From contig NZ_FNZB01000010.1 in NCBI RefSeq assembly GCF_900109205.1, positions 1-47,160 on the forward strand: a DNA stretch of 47,160 bases. The letters are read 5' to 3'. Below, piece by piece: positions 17,817 to 23,506 of the stretch. Positions within the stretch are counted from its first letter, which is position 1, and every line of letters begins with the position of its first letter. The position numbers and the translations under genes are program-made. Origin of the DNA: Sphingomonas sp. OV641. Lineage in GTDB: Bacteria; Pseudomonadota; Alphaproteobacteria; Sphingomonadales; Sphingomonadaceae. The notes under the pieces are model-generated. The model was not told where the DNA came from. It worked only from the letters and a program-made list of their open reading frames with translations, and did no database searches.

Positions 17817-18398
17817 TTACGGACACTGTTGGCCAGGTCTGGGCCGCGGGCCTGCGGGTCCCCTCACCCGGATCGTTGCGGTGCCGCTGGCGCTCTGTCC
17901 GCCGGTCGTGTTCTGGACCGTGTACGGGGCCGAAAACTGCTGCGTTTCGGCCGGTTCGCACATCCCAGGCGTCGGGATGACCGGCGCTGTATAATTCACC
18001 GACTGACCGTCTCCCGCCACGCTTGCGGTTCCACCGCCGGCGGACACGGAAAAGGCAGTGATGCGTGCCGGGGAGCTCGACGACGCCAGCGTCGAGAGAC
18101 CGATCGAGTAGCTGCCCCCGGAATTGTAGTTCAGTGTCGGGTTGAGCGCGGTCGGCCCCGAGGCGGGCGGCGTCGGTGTCGGGGTAGGCGTCGACCCGGC
18201 GGTGAGTTTGTAGGATGTACGGTTACCGGCAGGATCATAGCGTATCGTGGTGGTTGTGGCGCCACTCGGTCCGCCGTTCGCCGATGTGACCACAAGGCGC
18301 CCGAGGGGGTCGTAAGCGTAGGTACTGGTTGTCTGGGCTGTGGCAGTTGCCCCAACCAACCCGAGCCAGGCCGCTCCGATTAGATACCGGCTTTTCAT
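17817..18398 (-). CDS. Small secreted YD-repeat protein
   Basis: 193 residues from MKSRYLIGAAW at 18398, preceded by a GGGGGG ribosome-binding site. A signal peptide covers about residues 1-22. The mature N-terminus has two RHS-type repeats (YAYDPLGRLVVTS and IRYDPAGNRTSYKL). A Thr-Pro linker follows, then an Ig-like or beta-sandwich region of about 110 residues (FSVSAGGGTASVAGDGQSV). It resembles a free-standing piece of RHS shell with an adhesin-like domain. It lies 67 bases upstream of the large RHS gene on the same strand and is probably the first gene of that transcript. It could be a cofactor of the toxin, an adhesin, or a relic of a shortened RHS gene. Confidence 0.7.
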   Translation of the reverse strand: MKSRYLIGAAWLGLVGATATAQTTSTYAYDPLGRLVVTSANGGPSGATTTTIRYDPAGNRTSYKLTAGSTPTPTPTPPASGPTALNPTLNYNSGGSYSIGLSTLASSSSPARITAFSVSAGGGTASVAGDGQSVNYTAPVIPTPGMCEPAETQQFSAPYTVQNTTGGQSASGTATIRVRGPAGPRPRPGQQCP

Positions 18399-18416
18399 TA
18401 CGTCCCCCCGGATTTG

Positions 18417-18436
18417 CTGCAAGGTTCTTTTTGCAG
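18417..18436. promoter_or_regulatory. Inverted repeat in the leader of the RHS gene block
   Basis: CTGCAA, an 8-base spacer and TTGCAG lie 19 bases upstream of the first RHS-block start. It could be an operator or an mRNA hairpin. Only the symmetry is seen. Confidence 0.25.
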
Positions 18437-18488
18437 AGGCTATGCCTGTTCCCAACCGTTGTACAGCCGCGATTGGCGTGCCGGACCG

Positions 18489-19121
18489 TTACCGCGACAG
18501 GATCCGAGCATCGTCCAAAGCAGACGGTTCGTACGTCGACGGGGCAGCTTGGACCTCTCCCTCCGAGAGAAGGTCGCTTGGGGTTGGCAAAAAGCGGTAG
18601 ACGGTGCCTCGCGAAATACCGAGTTCGCGCGCGATGTGCGCCGGCCGCATGCCGTCTGCCGCCAGTTTACGGACCGCCTCGGGATCGATGCGCGGCTTGC
18701 CGCCCTTGTAGACGCCCCTGGCCTTTGCTGCCGCGATGCCTTCGGCCTGCCGCTCCCGGCGCAGGTTCGTCTCGAACTCGGCGAAGACGCCGAGCATGTC
18801 GAGGAACGCCTTGCCCGCCGCGGTGCCGGTGTCGATCGGCTGCTCGGTCGACCTGAGCGCGACCCCCTTGCCTTTTAGTTCGTGGACGATGTCCTGCAGA
18901 TCCTTCATCGACCGGGCCAAACGATCGATCCGCGTTACCACCAGCGTGTCGCCGTCGCGAAGGAAGTCGAGCAGGGTCTGCAACTCGGTCCGTGCGCTGC
19001 GATCGCTGCCCGACTTCTTCTCGGATCGTATCGTCTGGCACCCCGCGGCGCGCAACGCCGCTTCCTGGATACCGACGTCCTGGTCGGTCGTCGATACGCG
19101 GGCGTAACCGAAAAGCGCCAT
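18489..19121 (-). CDS. Serine recombinase of the resolvase/invertase family
   Basis: 210 residues. The catalytic domain begins FGYARVSTTDQD with the nucleophile Ser10. Other family blocks are VTRIDRLARSMKDL and GKAFLDMLGVFAEFETNLRRER. A C-terminal helix-turn-helix (PAHIARELGISRGTVYRFL, about 160-180) binds DNA. Length fits small resolvases and invertases such as those of Tn3-family elements. Here it is cargo within a tyrosine-recombinase element, either to resolve dimers or cointegrates or as a remnant of a second mobile element. Its upstream region (19122-19337) would be the place for its recombination site. Confidence 0.9.
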   Translation of the reverse strand: MALFGYARVSTTDQDVGIQEAALRAAGCQTIRSEKKSGSDRSARTELQTLLDFLRDGDTLVVTRIDRLARSMKDLQDIVHELKGKGVALRSTEQPIDTGTAAGKAFLDMLGVFAEFETNLRRERQAEGIAAAKARGVYKGGKPRIDPEAVRKLAADGMRPAHIARELGISRGTVYRFLPTPSDLLSEGEVQAAPSTYEPSALDDARILSR

Positions 19122-19204
19122 TGAAGCCTCATTCTGTTCGATCAGCTTCTAGACCGCGGCGCGCAGCTGTTCAATATGGCTGCGATCGACCCGAATGAGA
19201 CACT

Positions 19205-19230
19205 TTTCGTGTCCAAGGGTGAGTGGACAA
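19205..19230. promoter_or_regulatory. Inverted repeats upstream of the resolvase, possible recombination site
   Basis: Between the divergent resolvase and vapB genes lies TGTCCA, an 8-base spacer and TGGACA (19211-19230). An overlapping weaker hairpin (ACACTTTTCGTGT) sits just before it. TGTCC/GGACA half-sites next to a resolvase gene suggest a res-like site or an operator; this is inferred from position and symmetry only. Confidence 0.3.
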
Positions 19231-19337
19231 TCACGGTCTACCCATTTGGACATATGGATTATGCCGGTTTTGTAGCTCTGTCATTCGGTCATCTTGTGTC
19301 CATCTGCCGTAAATGGCATTGTGGTTGGAAGTGATGG

Positions 19338-19649
19338 ATGAAGGTAGCCGGACCGATGGCAACACGAACCATGGATATACGGGTGAGCGGCAATGGCCGC
19401 ATGATTCTCCCCGCGTCGGTGCGCAAGGCCATGGGCCTGCATGGCGATGCGAAGGTCATCCTGACGCTGGAGGATGACCAGGTACGCCTGTCTCCGATCG
19501 GACATGGTGTCTCGCGCGCGCAGGCGCTCTATCGTGAACATGCCAGGCAGACGCGGACAACCGACGAATTCCTCAATGATCGCAAGGATGAGACTGCCGC
19601 TGACCTTGGCGAAACCGAGGGTGGCAATCGGGGAGGGTACGCGCCATGA
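19338..19649 (+). CDS. vapB: AbrB/MazE-type antitoxin (VapB-like)
   Basis: 103 residues from the ATG at 19338 (GGAAG seven bases upstream); MATRTMDIRV at 19356 is an alternative. The N-terminal half has the SpoVT/AbrB swapped-hairpin pattern: IRVSGNGRMILPASVRKAMG, then DAKVILTLEDDQVRLSPI. The C-terminal part should wrap around and inhibit the toxin. It ends four bases inside vapC (ATGA), the usual arrangement of these pairs. It should also repress its own promoter. Placed at the far end of the element, it may help keep the element in its host. Confidence 0.82.
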   Translation: MKVAGPMATRTMDIRVSGNGRMILPASVRKAMGLHGDAKVILTLEDDQVRLSPIGHGVSRAQALYREHARQTRTTDEFLNDRKDETAADLGETEGGNRGGYAP

Positions 19650-20032
19650 CGTCAGCCGTCCTCGATGCCTCCGCCGTCCTCGCGCTGGTTCGTGACGAAC
19701 CCGGAGCCGACAAAGTCGCGGCACATATCGGGCATGCCGCGATCTCGGCGGTCAATCTTCAGGAGGTCGTCAAGGAGTTGCTGCTCAGCGGGCTGGACGA
19801 TGCTACTTCCCGGGAACTTCTGGACGAACTTCGCCTCGACATCCGCGCCCACGACACCGATGCAGCTTACGCGGCCGCGGCGCTTCATGCCCAGACACGC
19901 CAATACGGCCGCGGCCTTGGTGATCGCTCCTGCCTTGCGCTGGCCATCCAGCTCGGCGTCCCCGCACTCACCGCCGACCGTGAGTGGAAGAAGGTCAAGG
20001 CCAACGGTTTGCGCGTCGAGCAGGTCCGATAG
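19646..20032 (+). CDS. vapC: PIN-domain ribonuclease toxin (VapC-like)
   Basis: 128 residues, full length for VapC. PIN-domain acids are all present: Asp7 (AVLDASAVLALV), Glu40 (NLQEVVKEL), Asp93 (LGDRSCLAL) and Asp111 (TADREWKKV). VapC toxins cut RNA, often initiator tRNA or rRNA. The gene overlaps the antitoxin by 4 bases. It is the last intact gene before the right end of the element, 63 bases from the terminal inverted sequence. Confidence 0.88.
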   Translation: MTSAVLDASAVLALVRDEPGADKVAAHIGHAAISAVNLQEVVKELLLSGLDDATSRELLDELRLDIRAHDTDAAYAAAALHAQTRQYGRGLGDRSCLALAIQLGVPALTADREWKKVKANGLRVEQVR

Positions 20033-20035
20033 CGG

Positions 20036-20052
20036 CCGAAGCGCCGCTTCGG
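20036..20052 (+). terminator. Hairpin after vapC
   Basis: CCGAAGC, loop GCC, GCTTCGG lies 3 bases after the vapC stop. No T-run follows, so it would be a weak or factor-assisted terminator. Confidence 0.35.
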
Positions 20053-20082
20053 AACATCCACCGTCTACAGGCCGCATAAACA

Positions 20083-20107
20083 CGCCTACTTGCAATTCCA
20101 CATAATC
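20083..20107 (-). repeat. Right terminal inverted sequence of the element
   Basis: Read on the minus strand from 20107 it begins GATTATGTGGAATTGCAAG, which matches the left end (1625 onward) in inverted orientation with a one-base offset. The shared core ATTCCAC is at 20095-20101. Beyond it umuC coding resumes. Confidence 0.6.
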
Positions 20108-20233
20108 CTCGGAGCGCGCGATGGCGCAGCCGTCCCCGTTACTCAGCACGATGAGCGGTTTATCGCGCAGCGACGGGTCGAATACCCTCTCCGACGAGCA
20201 ATAGAAGTTGGAGACGTCAGCGATCGCCCACAT
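20108..20233 (-). pseudogene. umuC: N-terminal fragment of umuC
   Basis: From the ATG at 20233 the frame reads as the start of UmuC: WAIADVSNFYCSSERVF, then LIVLSNGDGCAIARS, about 42 residues, with the first catalytic Asp and the family's steric-gate region. The match ends at about 20108, where element sequence begins; the open frame then runs on through unrelated element DNA. It follows umuD by 5 bases, the normal umuDC order. The remainder of the gene is at 491-1624. A short fused peptide may be made on SOS induction but cannot be a polymerase. Confidence 0.88.
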
Positions 20234-20238
20234 GGCGG

Positions 20239-20685
20239 TCAGCCCTGCAGGTTGCGCACGGAGGCGCGGACGACGCCCCACACTTCGACACTCTCATCCG
20301 CGATCACCGCGTCGTAGCGCATCCGCGCGTTGCGGGCCTCGAGGACCGGCTTGCCGTCGCGCCAGACCAACTGGCGGATCACGAAGCCCCCGTCGACCAC
20401 GGCGATGACGATGCGGCCGCTAACCGGCGTGGCGTCGCGATCGACCACCACCACGTCGTCATCATAGATTCCAGCGTCGATCATGGACTGTCCGCTGACC
20501 CGGAACACGAAGCTGGCGGCGCGGTCGAGGCGCAGCAGCGCCACGAGATCGATCGCGGTTTCCTCCCAGTCCTGGGCAGGCGAGGGGAAGCCAGCGCCGG
20601 CCGCGCTCACCACCCTCAGGCGAAACGCTGGCGGCAGATCGGCGATCGGCATCGGTTGGGACAGGGGAATCACACACGCGGACAT
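20239..20685 (-). CDS. umuD: UmuD-like SOS mutagenesis protein with altered catalytic Lys
   Basis: 148 residues from the ATG at 20685. This start leaves the LexA box just upstream; the longer frame from 20751 would put the box inside the gene. UmuD is a LexA-type peptidase relative that cleaves itself when RecA is active and then joins UmuC as polymerase V. Seen: the cleavage-site region AAGAGFPSPAQDW (Ala-Gly about 31-32) and the nucleophile Ser67 in GQSMIDAG. The Lys of the Ser-Lys dyad (E. coli Lys97, in GEFTVKKL) aligns with Arg104 here (GGFVIRQL; codon at 20374-20376). If the alignment is right, self-cleavage should be impaired. Its partner umuC is broken. Confidence 0.88.
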   Translation of the reverse strand: MSACVIPLSQPMPIADLPPAFRLRVVSAAGAGFPSPAQDWEETAIDLVALLRLDRAASFVFRVSGQSMIDAGIYDDDVVVVDRDATPVSGRIVIAVVDGGFVIRQLVWRDGKPVLEARNARMRYDAVIADESVEVWGVVRASVRNLQG

Positions 20686-20707
20686 GCGCGCATGATATGC
20701 TGGATAA

Positions 20708-20722
20708 GAACATGAAGGGAAC
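20708..20722 (-). promoter_or_regulatory. LexA (SOS) box upstream of umuD
   Basis: The plus strand reads GAAC-ATGAAGG-GAAC, i.e. GTTC-N7-GTTC on the umuD strand, a perfect match to the alphaproteobacterial LexA site. It lies 22 bases before the umuD start and 46 bases before the divergent HNH gene, so it may control both. Confidence 0.85.
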
Positions 20723-20768
20723 GAGATTTTCCTTTTGTTCTCATTTCGCATGACTCATAGAGTCATGG

Positions 20769-21218
20769 ATGCCGATCCGCCCCGAAAACCGCTGGCTGTA
20801 CCCGATCGACTGGCCGCTGCTGTCGGACCAGATCCGGTTCGTGCGGGCAGGAGGGCGCTGCGAACGCTGCCGGCGACCGCATCTTCGGCACGTCGCGCAT
20901 CTGGGCGATGGGCGCTGGTGGGATAGCGAAGCGCGATGCTGGCGATCGGGAGAGGGGCGACGGGTGAAGGTCGGCGACCTCTTCGCGCTCGACGTCGTGC
21001 GGATCACCTATGTCGTGCTGGCCTGCGCGCATCTGGATCATGATCCTGGCAATAGCGCGCCGCGCAATCTCGCCGCGCTATGCCAGCGATGTCACATGCT
21101 CCACGATGCCGAGGAGCATCGCTGGCAACGCTGGTGGAATGCGTTTCGGCTGCGCGCGCTGCAGGATCTTTACGAAGATCCGCGACACGCTCGCGCGCGA
21201 GAACGACGGCGCGGCTAA
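20769..21218 (+). CDS. HNH endonuclease-like protein
   Basis: 149 residues. Two zinc knuckles frame an HNH-like centre: an early CERCRRPHLRH, a later ACAHLDHDPGNSAPRNLAAL with the His and Asn, then LCQRCHMLHD. This is the Cys4-HNH pattern of small nucleases and nuclease-related proteins. It is divergent from umuD and shares the LexA-box region, so SOS control is plausible. Its role is unknown; family members include phage packaging and DNA-repair-associated nucleases. Confidence 0.72.
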   Translation: MPIRPENRWLYPIDWPLLSDQIRFVRAGGRCERCRRPHLRHVAHLGDGRWWDSEARCWRSGEGRRVKVGDLFALDVVRITYVVLACAHLDHDPGNSAPRNLAALCQRCHMLHDAEEHRWQRWWNAFRLRALQDLYEDPRHARARERRRG

Positions 21219-21397
21219 CTCGCGACTGACTGGCAAGCCTTAGCTGCGAAAAAGCCACGTCAGTCTCTGCAAGAACGATGCCGGAAATCTGCTAAGCCAT
21301 TGATTTAACATAAGATATATTATCGAACAAAACAGGAACGTGGCTTGTGCCGGCTTGGCAACAGCGGCTTAACCAGCGGCCGAACTCTTAACTTGGC

Positions 21398-21577
21398 TCA
21401 ATAGTCGAGGTTGCGTTTTTCCATCTGTGCGGCCGCGAGGTCCGCGACCGGACCAGCGCCTTCGGCCAGCTCGTAGATCGCTATCACAGCCCTGTCGTCG
21501 AGACGCTCGACCATTGCCTGGACCGCTGACCAGTTAGCCACGTCGAGCGCGACCGTCGTGCTTTCGTTACCGGACAC
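21398..21577 (-). CDS. Small protein of unknown function
   Basis: 59 residues from a GTG at 21577 (VSGNESTTVALDV). It starts inside the last codons of the previous small gene, with an 11-base overlap, which argues for translational coupling. Composition is acidic with helix-forming stretches (SAVQAMVERLDDRAVIAIYE). No family is recognised. A longer reading from 21673 would run through the whole upstream gene in another frame and is less likely. Confidence 0.45.
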   Translation of the reverse strand: MSGNESTTVALDVANWSAVQAMVERLDDRAVIAIYELAEGAGPVADLAAAQMEKRNLDY

Positions 21578-21719
21578 GGCGATCGGCCGCATCAGCCATC
21601 TTCGACCAGCGATCGGCCGAATGCAGCATACGGTCCCTAGCATGGGGCAGAACGAGCTGCTGGGCCTCGGCAAGGTCGGCCGCTGCCCTCGCGCGGTAGT
21701 CGGCTGCGGTATCGGCCAT
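21567..21719 (-). CDS. Very small helical protein (50 residues)
   Basis: The ATG at 21719 opens a 50-codon frame ending in TAA at 21567-21569. It is an Ala/Arg/Asp-rich amphipathic helix (DYRARAAADLAEAQQLVL, then SADRWSKMADAADRR). I recall similar short proteins being common in sphingomonad genomes; function is unknown. It is overlapped by the next small gene and lies 48 bases downstream of the HU gene on the same strand. Confidence 0.5.
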   Translation of the reverse strand: MADTAADYRARAAADLAEAQQLVLPHARDRMLHSADRWSKMADAADRRVR

Positions 21720-21766
21720 GAAGTCCCCTCAGTTTAGGCCAGCGTTCTAAAACCCTGGCCCGTTTA

Positions 21767-22048
21767 TCACTTGCCGTTCATCCGATCGCGGACCGCCTTC
21801 GCCGGCGCGAACGTCAGCTTGCGTGACGCCGCGATCGTGATCGCCTCGCCCGTCGATGGGTTGCGCCCCTGACGCTCGGGGGTGTCCTTCAGCTTGAACT
21901 TGCCGAACCCGTTGAGGCTGACTTCCTCGCCGGTCGCGACGGCCGCGGTGATGTTCGCAAGGATCGCATCGATGACTTTCCTGGCGTCGGCCTTTGCGAG
22001 GCCATGGGTGTTGGAGATCTGCTCGGCCAGATCGGATGTAGTCGTCAT
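21767..22048 (-). CDS. HU/IHF-family DNA-bending protein
   Basis: 93 residues from the ATG at 22048 (a GTG at 22054 is two codons earlier). The HU layout is complete: N-terminal helices (LAEQISNTHGLAKADARKV), GEEVSLNGFGKFKLKD, the DNA-binding arm with GRNPSTGEAITIAASRKL, and the C-terminal helix FAPAKAVRDRM. HU proteins are histone-like dimers that bend DNA. A copy on an accessory replicon may support transfer or recombination, or silence the region; this is inferred. Confidence 0.92.
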   Translation of the reverse strand: MTTTSDLAEQISNTHGLAKADARKVIDAILANITAAVATGEEVSLNGFGKFKLKDTPERQGRNPSTGEAITIAASRKLTFAPAKAVRDRMNGK

Positions 22049-22091
22049 GAACACGTCCCGGTGGTGAATGATTGTACCGGCCTAGCCCGGT

Positions 22092-22757
22092 TCATGCCGA
22101 ACCGCCATCGGGAGTTGCCTCCTGCGCGCTCATCTCACCCTCGTAGGGGCGGACGAGCTTCAGGGCATCTTCATGGCTCCCGTCGAGCCATGTCGTAAAA
22201 TCGCGGGGGTGGAGGATCGCCGGCATCGCCTTGGGATGCCAGGGCGCGACGGCGGGGTTGGGAGAGGTGGTGCAGAAGGCATAGGCATCGCCGCGCTCGG
22301 TCGGCCGCCACAGACCGGCGAAGAAGGCGATGGGCTGGTCAGGCAGCGAGAACCACATCTGGCGGGGTTTGCCGTCATCGCCCTTCCCGCCCTCGGGATG
22401 TGGTTCGGCGAAATGCGTGAACGGGACCAGGCAGCGGCGATCGGGACTGGCGATCGACGGCTTCCACATCGACGATGAGAGATTCCGCGCATTGGTGACG
22501 AACTTGTCCAGCTTGACCGCCGGGTCGCGCTTGCTCGCTACCTTGGTCGGGAAGCCCCATTCCATCGCGATCGGCTCAAGCGGGCGGTTACGCTCCCCTG
22601 CCCGCCTGACGACCAAGCCATAGCGCGCGGTCTTCTTGCCGGTCGGGAAGATCTCGCGCGGCACCGGGTAGGTCTCGTCCTCGGGATACGGCGGCTCGAA
22701 CCCGACCGACCGCATCACCGCGGCCTGTTTGGCGCTCAGGCGATATCGGTTGCAGAT
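22092..22757 (-). CDS. SRAP/YedK-type abasic-site protein with apparent ATC start
   Basis: 221 residues. SRAP proteins (YedK, HMCES) form a covalent link with abasic sites in single-stranded DNA through Cys2, exposed when Met1 is removed. Here the in-frame N-terminus reads x-CNRYRLSAKQ, but the codon before the Cys is ATC (22757-22755), not ATG. AGGAG (22765-22769) sits 7 bases upstream, ideal for this codon, and an in-frame stop lies just before it. The nearest standard starts (GTG and ATG at about 22721 and 22718) would remove the active-site Cys. Other conserved parts are present: TNARNLSS, RRCLVPFTHFAEPHP (catalytic Glu) and PWHPKAMPAIL (His). Either AUC initiates or the start has mutated. 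Confidence 0.85.
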   Translation of the reverse strand: MCNRYRLSAKQAAVMRSVGFEPPYPEDETYPVPREIFPTGKKTARYGLVVRRAGERNRPLEPIAMEWGFPTKVASKRDPAVKLDKFVTNARNLSSSMWKPSIASPDRRCLVPFTHFAEPHPEGGKGDDGKPRQMWFSLPDQPIAFFAGLWRPTERGDAYAFCTTSPNPAVAPWHPKAMPAILHPRDFTTWLDGSHEDALKLVRPYEGEMSAQEATPDGGSA

Positions 22758-22783
22758 CGGTCCACTCCTTTAATCTGTTTGGC

Positions 22784-23143
22784 TCAGAAGAACTCCCGGC
22801 CACCACGATACTCGCGCCAGGCATTATCCCATTTCGTGCCGACGTCGCCACTCACCGGCCGCGCCCCGAGGTCGTACCCGGCCATCACGTCGTCGATATG
22901 CGGTGCCGGCGTCGGGGTGTTGAAAGGCGCGATCCTACGCGCCTTCAGGTGCCAAACATAGGCGAGCTCGTGATCGGTTACCGGCGGGGCCTTGCCCCAC
23001 GCCACGTCCTGAAACTGGCGCTGCGCCGCGCTCCTCGGCCGGCGCTCGCGCAGACGCAGCGCATCGTAGAACAGCAGATGCTCGCGCAGCAGCGCCTCGT
23101 AGCGTTCGATCGTGCGCGGGTTTTCGCCGCTCTGCTCCGTCAT
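22784..23143 (-). CDS. Protein of unknown function
   Basis: 119 residues with a GGAG ribosome-binding site 6 bases before the ATG at 23143. It is hydrophilic, with an N-terminal helical part (TIERYEALLREHLLFYDAL) and a C-terminal part rich in Trp, Asp and Gly (VWHLKARRIAPF, KWDNAWREYRGG). No motif is recognised. It lies 26 bases upstream of the SRAP gene on the same strand and may be co-transcribed with it. Confidence 0.6.
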   Translation of the reverse strand: MTEQSGENPRTIERYEALLREHLLFYDALRLRERRPRSAAQRQFQDVAWGKAPPVTDHELAYVWHLKARRIAPFNTPTPAPHIDDVMAGYDLGARPVSGDVGTKWDNAWREYRGGREFF

Positions 23144-23257
23144 GCTTCACTCCGTCAGTGCGGGTGAAAATCCTCGTCAGACTCAATCCGATATGCTAGG
23201 CTTTGCAAGCCTAATTCTGACCAGCTCGGTCAGCTACGGATTAAGGAAGGAGCGGCC

Positions 23258-23506
23258 ATGTTGAACCACGAAACTGGCCAAATGGACTGGGATCGGTATC
23301 CGATCGGTGGGTCCCCTCCCTCGCCTTCGTCCTATTACATCAATCCGCAGAACATGTATGATATGTCCACTCCTTACGGCCGAGAGCTGATGGATGAGGC
23401 TTATCCGTCAAACTCGGCTGTGGTTGAGGGTCACGGGAATTCGAAGTGGACCGCGATGGCAATTATTGCCGTAATCCTCATCGTTTTCTTTTTTCCTTTC
23501 CATTAG
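23258..23506 (+). CDS. Small C-tail-anchored protein of unknown function
   Basis: 82 residues. A GGAAGGAG ribosome-binding site precedes the ATG. The first ~60 residues are hydrophilic, with Pro/Tyr-rich stretches (PPSPSSYYINPQNMYD). The last ~18 are strongly hydrophobic (MAIIAVILIVFFFPFH), so the protein is probably anchored by its C-terminus in the membrane. It converges with traG and their ends overlap by 4 bases. It is less GC-rich than its neighbours. No family is recognised. Confidence 0.65.
   Translation: MLNHETGQMDWDRYPIGGSPPSPSSYYINPQNMYDMSTPYGRELMDEAYPSNSAVVEGHGNSKWTAMAIIAVILIVFFFPFH

Larger units (their letters stand above)
1625..20107. mobile_element. ~18.5-kb tyrosine-recombinase transposon inserted in umuC
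   Basis: The element is defined by the split umuC on its two sides and by related inverted sequences at its ends. On the plus strand at 1625 the left end reads GATGTTACGTGGAATAGAAG. The right end, read on the minus strand from 20107, is GATTATGTGGAATTGCAAG. Two overlapping tyrosine recombinase genes sit just inside the left end, as TnpA and TnpB do in Tn554-family elements. Cargo is a P-type T4SS operon, an RHS toxin with an immunity candidate, a small YD-repeat protein, a serine recombinase and a VapBC-type pair. The exact crossover bases cannot be fixed without the empty target site, so the ends are good to about 10-20 bases. Confidence 0.8.

Noticed and set aside
19652..20107. Continuation of the umuC N-terminal frame to 19652
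   Set aside because: Past 20108 it is antisense to vapC and has no UmuC similarity; it is read-through into the element.
20685..20751. Longer umuD start at 20751
   Set aside because: It would put the LexA box inside the coding region; the ATG at 20685 gives a normal UmuD length.
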